From NCBI GenBank assembly GCA_016195145.1, contig JACQAF010000145.1, positions 1 to 14,106 on the forward strand: DNA of 14,106 nt, read 5' to 3'. Below the pieces are notes generated by a model, which made no database searches, was not told the origin of the DNA, and worked only from the letters and a program-made list of their open reading frames with translations. Positions 5,908 to 13,962 of this stretch are shown here, piece by piece. This stretch comes from Rhodospirillales bacterium (lineage in GTDB: Bacteria > Pseudomonadota > Alphaproteobacteria > CACIAM-22H2). The position numbers were made by a program, and so were the translations under genes. Position 1 is the first letter of the stretch; every line of letters starts with the position of its first letter.

Positions 5908-7514
5908 GCCTTGAGGGCGGCAAGAAACGCCGTCTGCGGAATGTCGACCTTGCCGAATTGGCGCATCTTCTTCTTGCCCTCTTTCTGCTTGTCGAGAAGC
6001 TTGCGCTTGCGCGAAATATCGCCGCCGTAGCACTTGGCGGTGACGTCCTTGCGCAGGGCGCTGATCGTCTCGCGCGCCACCACCCGGCCGCCGATCGCCG
6101 CCTGGATGGCGATCTTGAACAGCTGCTTCGGAATCAGCTCCTTGAGCTTGACGCATAGCGCGCGGCCGCGGCTTTCGGCGTAGGCGCGGTGGACGATCAT
6201 GGCCAGCGCGTCGACCGGCTCGCCGTTGACCAGGATCGACAGCATGACCACGTCGCTCTGCTGGTAATTGTCGATCTGGTAATCGAAGCTCGCATAGCCG
6301 CGCGAGGACGATTTGAGCCGGTCGTAGAAATCGAACACCACCTCGTTGAGCGGCAGGCGATAGACCAGCATCGCCCGGTTGCCGGCATAGGTGAGGTTTT
6401 CCTGCGCGCCGCGCCGGTCCTCGCACAGCTTGAGCACCGCGCCGAGATGCTCGTCGGGCACGAGGATGGTCGCCTTGAGCCACGGCTCCTCGATATGGTC
6501 GATGCGCACCGGGTCGGGCATGTCGGCGGGGTTGTGCAGCTCGACTATCGAGCCGTCGGTGAGATGTATCCGGTAGACGACCGAGGGCGCGGTGGCGATC
6601 AGGTCGAGATTGAATTCGCGGCTCAGCCGCTCCTGCACGATCTCGAGATGGAGCAGGCCGAGAAAGCCGCAGCGAAAGCCGAAGCCGAGCGCCGCCGAGC
6701 TTTCCGGCTCGTAGACGAAGCTCGCATCGTTGAGGTGAAGCTTGGACAGGCTCTCGCGCAGATGCTCGAATTCCGCCGGATCGATGGGGAACAGGCCGCA
6801 GAACACCACCGGCAGGCTGGGCTTGAAGCCGGGCAAGGGCGCGGCCGCCGGGCGGCGATCCTCGGTCAGCGTATCGCCGACCCGGCAATCGGCCACCGCC
6901 TTGATGCCGGCGGTGATGAAGCCGATCTCGCCGGGACCAAGCGTGCCGACATCCTTCGGCTTGGGCGTGAACACGCCGACGCGCTCGATCTCGTGCGCAG
7001 CACCGGTCGCCATCATGCGGAGCTTGAGGCCCCTGGCGAGCTTGCCGTCCTTGACCCGCACCAGCACGATGACGCCGAGATAGGAGTCGTACCAGGAATC
7101 GACCAGCAGGGCCTTGAGCGGCGCCGTCGCATCGCCCGTGGGCGGCGGCAGGCGTTCGACCAGCGCCTCGAGCACCGCGTCGATATTGAGGCCGGTCTTG
7201 GCCGAAATCGGCACCGCGCCCGAGGCGTCGAGGCCGATGACATCCTCGATCTGCTGCTTGACCCGTTCGGGATCGGCGGCCGGCAGATCGACCTTGTTGA
7301 GCACCGGGACGATCTCGTGATTGGCCTCGATCGCCTGATAGACATTGGCGAGGGTCTGCGCCTCGACGCCCTGGCTCGCGTCGACGACCAGGATCGAGCC
7401 TTCGCAGGCGGCGAGCGAGCGGCTCACCTCATAGGCGAAATCGACATGGCCCGGCGTGTCCATGAGATTGAGGACATAGGTCCCGCCGTCCCGCGCCTTG
7501 TATTCGAGGCGCAC
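5895..7514 (-). pseudogene. lepA: Elongation factor 4 (LepA), 5'-truncated
   Basis: The 539-residue frame is an otherwise intact LepA, a ribosomal back-translocase GTPase. It has G3 (DTPGH, residues 19-23), G4 (NKVD, 73-76) and G5 (SAKTG, 104-108), the EF-G-like domains, and the LepA-specific C-terminal domain ending MRQFGKVDIPQTAFLAALK. Normal LepA is about 600 residues. Missing is the N-terminal part with the P-loop (AHIDHGKST) and the segment before switch I. Reading upstream in frame gives ERGITIKAQTV at 7512-7544, but homology ends there and a TAG at 7599-7601 closes the frame. No ATG exists; the only candidate start is GTG 7514, with AAGG eight bases before it. Without a P-loop it should not bind GTP normally. 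It could be a pseudogene by rearrangement or an assembly chimera. Confidence 0.85.
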
Positions 7515-7547
7515 CGTCTGGGCCTTGATGGTGATGCCGCGCTCGAG

Positions 7548-7575
7548 GGCGGACGGCCCGCCGACGCAATGTCGG
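7548..7575. repeat. Two adjacent small hairpins at the lepA breakpoint
   Basis: GGCGG (7548-7552) and CCGCC (7558-7562) form one 5-base-pair stem. CCGAC (7561-7565) and GTCGG (7571-7575) form a second, overlapping the first by two bases; each has a 5-base loop. They fill most of the 47-base stretch between the methyltransferase stop codon and the first recognisable lepA codon. They may mark the recombination site or be incidental GC-rich palindromes. Confidence 0.4.
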
Positions 7576-7591
7576 TAATATCCGGCGGCGA

Positions 7592-8092
7592 TCAGGCGCT
7601 ATCGGCCCCGGTCCATGGCGTCCGGCGCGGGATCCAGCGGGGGACATGGGCCGCATAGCGCCGGTAATCGTCGCCGAACCGGGCTTCGAGGCCCGGCTCC
7701 TCGCTCGCCGGCACGTAGATCGTGTTCGCCGCCATGAAAACCACCAGCCAGCTGGCCAGCGGGATTGAAGTCAGCAACAAGGTTTCCGCTGCCAGGACCA
7801 GGCACACGCCGGTGATCATCGGGTTGCGGACATAGCGGTAAACGCCGGCGACGACGAGGCGCGTCGGCGGTTGCCACGGGGCGGGCGTGCCGTGGCCGAT
7901 GCGGGCAAAATCGCGGATCGTCCACCCCATCAACGCCAGCCCCGGCGCGCCGACGATTACGGCCAGCCAGAAGCGGACGGTTTCCGGCCCGGCCAGCGCC
8001 GCCGCCAGGGGGGTGCCCGCCGACAGCCAGATCAGCAACGCCGGCATGACGATCAGAACATTGCCGGGCAGGATAATAAGGGCCTTCAGCAT
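7592..8092 (-). CDS. Isoprenylcysteine carboxyl methyltransferase-family membrane methyltransferase
   Basis: The 166-residue integral membrane protein has hydrophobic helices near residues 5-25, 40-56 and 95-120. It has the family's C-terminal signature: GVYRYVRNPM (about 83-92), then EEPGLEARFGDDYRRYAAHVPRWIPR toward the end, which forms the SAM and substrate site in ICMT and phospholipid N-methyltransferase relatives. It should transfer methyl from S-adenosylmethionine to a membrane-embedded substrate. Bacteria lack prenylated CaaX proteins, so the substrate is unknown and may be a lipid or a small hydrophobic molecule. Its ATG lies inside the tetR gene (7-base overlap, 8086-8092), implying translational coupling and control by the tetR promoter. 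It ends 47 bases before the truncated lepA. Confidence 0.85.
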   Translation of the reverse strand: MLKALIILPGNVLIVMPALLIWLSAGTPLAAALAGPETVRFWLAVIVGAPGLALMGWTIRDFARIGHGTPAPWQPPTRLVVAGVYRYVRNPMITGVCLVLAAETLLLTSIPLASWLVVFMAANTIYVPASEEPGLEARFGDDYRRYAAHVPRWIPRRTPWTGADSA

Positions 8093-8781
8093 GGCGTTGC
8101 CGACGGGCGACGACGGACTTTTTGCGCCTGATGCTGCGTTCCGCTAAGGAAGATTCCAACCGCGCTGGCGACCACCCGCTTGCGTTCGGCCGGGGGCGGC
8201 GGCTCGGCGGTTATGCCGAGCAGGACGCGCAGATGCACCTGGCCCATGACCATGCCGAAAAACTGCTCGGCGGCCAGCCGGGGATCGGCGATGTCGAGCG
8301 TACCAGCCGCCGTTTGCCGCGCGAGATATTCGGCGAGTGCGGCCGCGATCCGGTCGGGGCCGCTCGCATAAAAAATACGCCCGAGCTCGGGAAAACGCGG
8401 CGCCTCGGACAGCACCACCCGATAAAGCGGCAACGCGTTGGGCGACAGGAGCATATCGAGGAACTGGCGGCCGATCTGGGTCAGCGCCTCGCCGGGCGGC
8501 AGGTCGCCCAGCATCGCCGCGCCGATCGTCGGCATCGTTTCCTGGCAACGGCAACTGACGATCTCGCCAAACAGGGCATGCTTGTTGGTAAAATGGCTGT
8601 AGATCGTCGCTTTGGATACGCCAGCGCGCGCCGCAATCGCATCCATGCTCGCCGCGCCGAAACCTTGTTCGAGAAAGACCCGGGCGCCGGCATCGAGGAC
8701 CGAATCGTATTTCGGGTTCGCGCCGACGGCCGGCTTGTCCTTCTCCCGACGGGAACGTTTCTTTTCGGCGGTCGAACGCAT
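8086..8781 (-). CDS. TetR/AcrR-family repressor of the divergent efflux operon
   Basis: The 231-residue protein has a TetR N-terminal DNA-binding domain at about residues 25-75: the helix-turn-helix includes SMDAIAARAGVSKATIYSHFTNKHALF, preceded by a basic tail (KKRSRREKDK). The ligand-binding half is of the AefR-like C-terminal type, as far as I can judge from features such as LYRVVLSEAPRFPELGRIFY. Such proteins repress efflux genes and release DNA when a toxic ligand binds. The gene is divergent from an RND operon, with a 22-base palindrome between them. A palindrome GCATTAATGC (8778-8787) overlaps the ATG. Ribosome-binding signals before 8781 are weak, so a start further in is possible. 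It overlaps the methyltransferase gene by 7 bases. Confidence 0.92.
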   Translation of the reverse strand: MRSTAEKKRSRREKDKPAVGANPKYDSVLDAGARVFLEQGFGAASMDAIAARAGVSKATIYSHFTNKHALFGEIVSCRCQETMPTIGAAMLGDLPPGEALTQIGRQFLDMLLSPNALPLYRVVLSEAPRFPELGRIFYASGPDRIAAALAEYLARQTAAGTLDIADPRLAAEQFFGMVMGQVHLRVLLGITAEPPPPAERKRVVASAVGIFLSGTQHQAQKVRRRPSATPC

Positions 8782-8817
8782 TAATGCAGTCCCGAGTTGT
8801 CAGATCGCGGTATTTCC

Positions 8818-8846
8818 ATTATATGTGAACTGAACGGTATAGTTTA
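8818..8846 (-). promoter_or_regulatory. Candidate promoter of the tetR-methyltransferase unit
   Basis: The minus strand reads a perfect -10 box TATAAT (plus-strand 8818-8823) with TAAACT (8841-8846) 17 bases upstream as a weak -35 box. Transcription would begin near 8811, about 30 bases before the tetR ATG. The -35 box lies inside the palindromic operator, so TetR binding would also shut off its own gene. Confidence 0.5.
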
Positions 8847-8849
8847 GTT
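8828..8849. promoter_or_regulatory. Probable TetR operator (22-base imperfect palindrome)
   Basis: AACTGAAC (8828-8835) and GTTTAGTT (8842-8849) are inverted repeats matching at 7 of 8 positions, separated by GGTATA. Size and symmetry fit a TetR-family dimer site, and it is the most symmetrical element in the tetR-efflux spacer. It covers the weak -35 box of tetR and a good -10 box (TATAGT) for the efflux operon, so one bound dimer could block both directions. Confidence 0.65.
8838..8843 (+). promoter_or_regulatory. Candidate -10 box of the RND efflux operon
   Basis: TATAGT at 8838-8843 differs from the -10 consensus at one position and lies in the middle of the palindromic operator. The best -35 candidates upstream are weak (TTCCAT at 8814-8819, 18-base spacing). 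A start near 8850 would give a leader of about 67 bases before the ATG at 8917. Confidence 0.45.
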
Positions 8850-8916
8850 TTTTCAACACCGATGCCCGCCCGCCGATACGGCGGCGGTGCGGCTGGCGTT
8901 GACGAGGGTTTCAGAT

Positions 8917-10068
8917 ATGCATTCGATCGTTGCGGTGATCGTCGTCCTCCTGGCTGCGGCCGGCTTGGGCGGGGGATATTTCCTCTATTTCGGCGCGCCG
9001 GGGAACCAGGCGGCCGGCCGGCCGGCCGGGCCGCCGGCGGGCTTCGCCATGCCGGTCGAGGCGGCGGAGATCAAAACCGCGCCCAGCCGCCGTCAGGTGC
9101 TGGCGGTCGGCACGTTGCTGTCCAACGAATCGGTGATCCTGCGCCCCGAAGTGTCTGGACGGATCGTGAAGATCAACTTCAACGAGGGCCAGAAGGTCAA
9201 AACCGGTCAGGTCATGGTCCAGCTCGATTCGTCGATCGAGCGCGCCGAGCTTGCCCAGGCGCAGGCCGCGCTGGCGCTGTCGCGGGCGAATTTCCAGCGA
9301 GCCGACGAATTGGTGAAGCGCGGCGCCGGCACGCAGCGCGCGCTCGACGAGGCCCGCGCCAAGCTACGCACCGACGAGGCGTCGCTCAAGGTAATCGAGG
9401 CGCGGTTGGAAAAAATGACCGTCAACGCCCCCTTCGACGGCATTGTCGGCCTGCGCGAGGTCAGCATCGGCGACGTGCTGAGCCCGGGGGCCGATATTGT
9501 CAATCTCGAAATGATCGACCCGATCCTCGTCGGCTTCCGGGTGCCTGAGATATTTCTCGCTTCGGTACGCGCCGACCAGCGCATCGAAATCACAGCCGAC
9601 GCTTTTCCCGGGCGCAGCTTCGCCGGCAGGGTTTACGCGATCGATCCGCTGATCGACGCCGCCGGCCGCGCGATCGTCATTCGCGCGCAAATCCCCAATT
9701 CGGACGAGATGCTCCGCCCCGGCCTTTTCGTGCGCGTCGCCCTGACGATCCAGAGCAACGAAAACGCGCGGTGGGCCCCCGAACAGGCCCTGATTCCGGT
9801 CGGAACTGATCATTTCGTTTTCAAGGTAGTCCCGGGACAGCAGGCCGGACAGACGGTCGTCGCCTTCACCCGCGTGCGCATCGGCGAGCGGCGCAAGGGC
9901 GAGGTCGAGATCGTCGACGGCCTCGTCGCCGGCGACACCGTCGTGACCGCCGGCGTGCTCAAGATTCGCGACGGCGTGCCGGTGCAGATCATGCCCGGCG
10001 GCCAGCCCAATTCGGGCAATCCGCCGCGCACCGGCGCGCCGGCCGTCGCCGAAGGCAACAAGGGCTGA
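8917..10068 (+). CDS. RND efflux membrane fusion protein (periplasmic adaptor)
   Basis: The 383-residue protein is the adaptor of a tripartite efflux pump. A single N-terminal hydrophobic segment (about residues 2-24) anchors it in the inner membrane; no lipobox cysteine is visible. A Gly/Pro-rich linker follows, then a lipoyl-like half-motif (PEVSGRIVKINFNEGQKVKTGQ, about 88-109), an alpha-helical hairpin rich in Ala, Arg and Glu that should contact the outer-membrane channel (about 118-182), the second lipoyl half with NAPFDGIVG, and the beta-barrel and membrane-proximal domains. It ends in a disordered Gly/Pro tail. ATG 8917 is preferred over GTG 8887 because GAGGG (8904-8908) is well placed and the membrane anchor then starts at once. 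The permease gene follows after 41 bases. Confidence 0.93.
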   Translation: MHSIVAVIVVLLAAAGLGGGYFLYFGAPGNQAAGRPAGPPAGFAMPVEAAEIKTAPSRRQVLAVGTLLSNESVILRPEVSGRIVKINFNEGQKVKTGQVMVQLDSSIERAELAQAQAALALSRANFQRADELVKRGAGTQRALDEARAKLRTDEASLKVIEARLEKMTVNAPFDGIVGLREVSIGDVLSPGADIVNLEMIDPILVGFRVPEIFLASVRADQRIEITADAFPGRSFAGRVYAIDPLIDAAGRAIVIRAQIPNSDEMLRPGLFVRVALTIQSNENARWAPEQALIPVGTDHFVFKVVPGQQAGQTVVAFTRVRIGERRKGEVEIVDGLVAGDTVVTAGVLKIRDGVPVQIMPGGQPNSGNPPRTGAPAVAEGNKG

Positions 10069-10109
10069 TCGACGCCTGATCGCGCCCGCCGCGCAGCAAG
10101 GATTTCGCC

Positions 10110-13100
10110 ATGGTCCTGTCCGATCTTTCGATCCGTCGCCCGGTTCTCGCCACGGTGTTGAGCCTTGCCGTCACCCTTATCGGATTGATGGCCTATAGCC
10201 GGCTTTCGGTGCGCGAGTACCCCAATATCGACGAGCCGGTCGTGTCGGTGGAAACCGTCTATCGCGGCGCGTCGGCCGAAATCATCGAAAGCCAGATCAC
10301 CACCCCGCTCGAGGATTCGCTGTCCGGCATCGAGGGCATCGACGTCCTGTCGTCGATCAGCCGGTCCGAGCGCAGCCAGATCAACGTGCGCTTCCGCCTG
10401 TCGCGCAGCCCCGACGCCGCCGCCGCCGACGTGCGCGACCGGGTGGGCCGCGTACGCAACCGCCTGCCCGACGACATCGACGAGCCGGTGATCACCAAGG
10501 TCGAGGCCGACGCGCAGCCGATCATCTATCTCGCCTTCTCGGGCGACCGGCAATCGGCGCTCGACGTCACCGACGTCGCCGACCGCTTCGTCAAGGATCG
10601 CCTGCAGAACCTGCAAGGCGTCGCCGAGGTGCGGATATTCGGCGAACGGCGCTACGCCATGCGCATCTGGCTCGACCGGGCGCGCCTCGCCGCCTATAGC
10701 CTGACCCCGCAGGACATCGAAACCGCGCTGCGCCGGCAGAATGTCGAGGTGCCCGCCGGGCGCATCGAATCGGCGACGCGCGAATTCACCGTGCTGTCGG
10801 AAACCGATTTGCGCACGCCCGAACAGTTCAACGACCTGATCGTCAAGGAGGCGACCGGCTATCTCGTCCGCCTCAAGGATGTCGGCAAGGCGGAGATCGA
10901 CGCCCGCGACACTCGCGTCATCGCCCGCTTCAACGGCAACAACGCCGTCGCCATCGGCATCGTCAAACAGTCGACCGCCAACCCGCTCGATGTTTCCAAG
11001 GCGGTGCGCAAGGCCCTGCCGGCGATCATGCAGGGCCTGCCCGAGGGCCTTAACATCGACGTCGCCTACGATTCCTCGGTGTTTATCGAGCGTTCGATCG
11101 ACAATGTTTTCCGCACCATCGGCGAGGCGATCCTGCTCGTCATGCTGGTGATTTTCGTCTTCCTGCGCTCGTTCCGCGCCGTCCTCATCCCGCTGGTCAC
11201 CATCCCCGTCTCGCTGATCGGCGCGTTCGCGCTGATGCTGCTGTTCGGGTTCTCGATCAACACCCTCACCCTGCTGGCGCTGGTGCTCGCCGTCGGCCTG
11301 GTGGTCGACGACGCCATCGTCATGCTGGAAAACATCAGCCGCTATGTCGAGCAGAGGATGAACCCGGTCGCCGCGGCGTTCAAGGGCTCGCGCGAGATCG
11401 CCTTCGCCGTCGTCGCCATGACGATCACGCTCGCCGCCGTCTACGCCCCGGTCGGCTTCCAGACCGGGCGCACCGGCCGCCTGTTCACCGAATTCGCCCT
11501 CACCCTCGCCGGCGCGGTGATCGTCTCGGGCTTCGTCGCCCTGACCCTGTCGCCGATGATGTCGTCGCTGCTGCTGCGTCATCAGGCGCGGCACGGTCTG
11601 CTTTACCGCCTGATCGAGACCGGCATCGAGGCCCTGACCCGCGGCTACCGGGCGGCGCTCGCCGTCACGCTGACGGTTCGTACGGCGGTGATCGTGGCGA
11701 TGATCCTCGTCGCCAGCTTTGCGGTTGTGCTGTTCAAGGCGCTGCCGTCCGAGCTCGCGCCGCTCGAAGACCGCGGCACCATCGTCGCCATCGGCATCGC
11801 CCCGGAAGGATCGACGATTGAATTCACCGATTCATACGCCCGCCGGATGGAGGCGTTTTACCGCCAGATCCCCGAGGTCGAGAAATTCTTCATGGTGGTC
11901 GGTTTCCCGACCGTGACCCAGGCGATTTCCTTCGTCCGCCTGTATGACTGGGAGAAACGCAACGTCAAGCAGCAGCAGATCACGGCCGACCTCGGCCCCA
12001 AGATGTTCGGCGGCATTCCCGGCATCCTCGCCTTTCCGACCAACCCGCCATCGCTCGGCCAGAGCGTGATCGAGAAGCCGGTGCAATTCGTTCTCCAGAC
12101 CTCGGCCCCCTATTCGGTGCTCCAGGCGGCGGTCGATCAGTTGCTCGCGGCGGCGCGCGAGAACCCCGGCATCGGCAATCCCGACGTCGATCTCAAGCTC
12201 AACAAGCCGGAGCTCAAGGTCAATATCGACCGCGAAAAGGCGGCCGATCTCGGCCTCGACATCGAGGCGATCGGCCGGACGGTCGAGACCATGCTCGGCG
12301 GCCGGCAGGTGACGCGCTTCAAGCAGAACGGCAAGCAATACGATGTGGTCGTACAGGTCGCCAATGTCGACCGCACCAGCCCCAGCGACCTGACCGCCAT
12401 CTTCGTACGCACCCGGGCGGGCGAGATGATCCCGCTATCCAGCCTGGTCACGGTCACGGAATCGGTGGCGCCGAAGGAGCTCAATCACTTCAACAAGCTG
12501 CGCTCGGCGACGATCACCGCGACGCTGGCCCCCGGCTATACGCTGGGCGAGGCGCTCGCCTATCTCCAGGCGGCCGCCGACAAGCTGCCGGCCAACATCG
12601 TCAACGATCTCGCCGGCCAGAGCCGCGAATTCCGCACCTCGACCGGCGGCATCTACATCACATTCCTCCTCGCGCTGGCGTTCATCTATCTCGTGCTCGC
12701 CGCGCAGTTCGAAAGCTTCATCGACCCCTTCATTATCATGCTCACCGTGCCGCTATCGATGACCGGCGCGCTGCTCGCCCTCAAGTTGACCGGCGGAACC
12801 CTCAACGTCTACAGCCAGATCGGCCTCGTCACCCTGGTCGGCCTGATCACCAAGCACGGCATCCTGATCGTCGAGTTCGCCAACCAGCTCCAGGAACGCG
12901 GCATGGGCAAGCTCGAGGCGGTCGTCGAATCCGCCACCCTGCGGCTGCGCCCGATCCTGATGACCACCGGGGCCATGGTCCTCGGCTCGGTGCCGCTCGC
13001 CCTCGCCACCGGCGCCGGCGCCGAAAGCCGCCAGTCGATCGGCTGGGTGATCGTCGGCGGCCTGACCTTCGGGACCGTCCTTACGCTCTTCGTCGTGCCG

Positions 13101-13199
13101 ACGGCCTATACGCTGCTCGCCCGGCGACGCCAGTCCCATTCGCCCGAAGCCGAGACAATCGGCGCGCCCCTTGCCCCGAAACAGCACCCGGCCGAGTAA
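10110..13199 (+). CDS. RND efflux permease, AcrB-like (HAE-1 type)
   Basis: The 1029-residue protein has the usual length and duplicated layout of hydrophobic/amphiphilic efflux RND pumps (AcrB is 1049): a first transmembrane helix (about 10-30), a large periplasmic pore/docking loop, a bundle of helices from about 336, a second long periplasmic loop (about 540-845) and the final bundle. Key proton-relay residues are present: Asp400-Asp401 in GLVVDDAIVMLENI, matching AcrB Asp407/408, and Lys915 in GLITKHGILIVEFANQ, matching Lys940. The N-terminus SIRRPVLATVLS and REYPNIDEPVVSV are typical. AAGGA at 10098-10102 supports the start. It exports lipophilic or amphiphilic compounds using proton-motive force. 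No TolC/OprM-type gene follows, so the outer-membrane channel must be encoded elsewhere. Confidence 0.95.
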   Translation: MVLSDLSIRRPVLATVLSLAVTLIGLMAYSRLSVREYPNIDEPVVSVETVYRGASAEIIESQITTPLEDSLSGIEGIDVLSSISRSERSQINVRFRLSRSPDAAAADVRDRVGRVRNRLPDDIDEPVITKVEADAQPIIYLAFSGDRQSALDVTDVADRFVKDRLQNLQGVAEVRIFGERRYAMRIWLDRARLAAYSLTPQDIETALRRQNVEVPAGRIESATREFTVLSETDLRTPEQFNDLIVKEATGYLVRLKDVGKAEIDARDTRVIARFNGNNAVAIGIVKQSTANPLDVSKAVRKALPAIMQGLPEGLNIDVAYDSSVFIERSIDNVFRTIGEAILLVMLVIFVFLRSFRAVLIPLVTIPVSLIGAFALMLLFGFSINTLTLLALVLAVGLVVDDAIVMLENISRYVEQRMNPVAAAFKGSREIAFAVVAMTITLAAVYAPVGFQTGRTGRLFTEFALTLAGAVIVSGFVALTLSPMMSSLLLRHQARHGLLYRLIETGIEALTRGYRAALAVTLTVRTAVIVAMILVASFAVVLFKALPSELAPLEDRGTIVAIGIAPEGSTIEFTDSYARRMEAFYRQIPEVEKFFMVVGFPTVTQAISFVRLYDWEKRNVKQQQITADLGPKMFGGIPGILAFPTNPPSLGQSVIEKPVQFVLQTSAPYSVLQAAVDQLLAAARENPGIGNPDVDLKLNKPELKVNIDREKAADLGLDIEAIGRTVETMLGGRQVTRFKQNGKQYDVVVQVANVDRTSPSDLTAIFVRTRAGEMIPLSSLVTVTESVAPKELNHFNKLRSATITATLAPGYTLGEALAYLQAAADKLPANIVNDLAGQSREFRTSTGGIYITFLLALAFIYLVLAAQFESFIDPFIIMLTVPLSMTGALLALKLTGGTLNVYSQIGLVTLVGLITKHGILIVEFANQLQERGMGKLEAVVESATLRLRPILMTTGAMVLGSVPLALATGAGAESRQSIGWVIVGGLTFGTVLTLFVVPTAYTLLARRRQSHSPEAETIGAPLAPKQHPAE

Positions 13200-13279
13200 C
13201 CCGCGACGCCGGCCGGCAAAACGGGAATAAGTTCGCAATTGCTCTTCCCATCGGCGTGCGAATCCCGTTCACTGCCGCC

Positions 13280-13945
13280 ATGTCGTCGCCTTTGCCCGCC
13301 CGTATCCTGCGCCGGCCGCCGCGCCGCCGGGTCGGGTTGTTCGGCGGGTCGTTCAACCCCGCCCATGCCGGCCATCGCCATGTCGCCGAGCTCGCGCTTA
13401 AATATCTCGATCTCGACGAGGTCTGGTGGCTGGTTTCGCCGCAGAACCCGCTGAAAGCGCGCGATGACATGGCGCCCCTCGCCCGCCGCCTTGCCGTCGC
13501 GGCCCGTCTCGCCCGCCATCCGAACATGCGCGCCACCGCGATCGAGACGGCGCTCGGCACCCGCTATACGGCCGATACGCTGGCAGCACTGGTACGGCGG
13601 TTTCCGCGCGTGCGCTTCGTCTGGCTGATGGGGGCGGATAATCTGCGGCAGATGACGCGCTGGGAAAACTGGCCGCAGATCTTCCGCACCATGCCGGTTG
13701 CCATCTTCGCGCGCCCCGCGTATTCTGTTAACGCATTGGCCGGCAAGGCGGCGCGGAGATTTTCCACAGCCCGCCGGCGGCCGCGCAAGGCGCGCCGACT
13801 GGCTGAACTTGAACCGCCCGCTTGGGTGTTTTTCCACGCCCGGCTGCATCCTGCTTCGGCGACCCGCCTCCGCGAGGAGCGCCGCCGGAAAAAGGCGGCG
13901 GCACGGCGCGCCGGTCAGGCGAAGTTGGCCACGCAACGTCCGTAG
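13280..13945 (+). CDS. nadD: Nicotinate-nucleotide adenylyltransferase
   Basis: NadD joins nicotinate mononucleotide and ATP into deamido-NAD in NAD synthesis. The 221-residue product has the nucleotidyltransferase signature GGSFNPAHAGH (residues 22-32, with the catalytic HxGH-type histidines 29 and 32), SPQNPLK after the second strand, WLMGADNLRQMTRWENW in the middle, and the late SATRLR segment (from about 193) matching the family's ISxTxIR motif. Both ends are extended and basic: an Arg-rich stretch before the first strand (residues 8-17) and a Lys/Arg/Ala-rich C-terminal tail of about 25 residues. No good ribosome binding site precedes ATG 13280 or the in-frame GTG 13256, so the start is uncertain. 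rsfS follows 17 bases later, a common pairing in this group. Confidence 0.93.
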   Translation: MSSPLPARILRRPPRRRVGLFGGSFNPAHAGHRHVAELALKYLDLDEVWWLVSPQNPLKARDDMAPLARRLAVAARLARHPNMRATAIETALGTRYTADTLAALVRRFPRVRFVWLMGADNLRQMTRWENWPQIFRTMPVAIFARPAYSVNALAGKAARRFSTARRRPRKARRLAELEPPAWVFFHARLHPASATRLREERRRKKAAARRAGQAKLATQRP

Positions 13946-13948
13946 CCG

Positions 13949-13955
13949 AAGGAGG
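13949..13955 (+). promoter_or_regulatory. Strong Shine-Dalgarno site that sets the rsfS start
   Basis: AAGGAGG is a near-perfect match to the anti-Shine-Dalgarno sequence. Seven bases after it the rsfS frame has ATA (13963-13965). The first conventional start codon in that frame is TTG at 13987, 31 bases away, too far for this site. The site therefore points to ATA, or to an ATG misread as ATA. Confidence 0.7.
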
Positions 13956-13962
13956 CCCGCCG

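Noticed and set aside
5040..6030. Protein frames crossing the tRNA-Ser on both strands
   Set aside because: Peptides such as SGIRTHVTVARKHAF and MAEWLKAHAWKA are translations of the serine tRNA itself.
6189..7658. 489-residue plus-strand frame opposite lepA
   Set aside because: Antisense shadow in high-GC DNA; LepA motifs on the other strand are unmistakable.
7515..8092. A frameshifted lepA 5' end hidden upstream of the truncated gene
   Set aside because: I read upstream from the junction looking for AHIDHGKST or the segment before switch I and found only the methyltransferase coding sequence, so this is not a simple frameshift.
9810..11594. 594-residue minus-strand frame opposite the RND genes
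   Set aside because: Strongly biased composition (His, Arg, Asp, Gly, Gln), typical of an antisense frame, and it covers conserved parts of the adaptor and the permease.
13209..13242. Palindromes GCCGGCCGGC and GCAATTGC between the permease gene and nadD
   Set aside because: Short, no T tract for a terminator, and not linked to promoter boxes; likely chance in this base composition.
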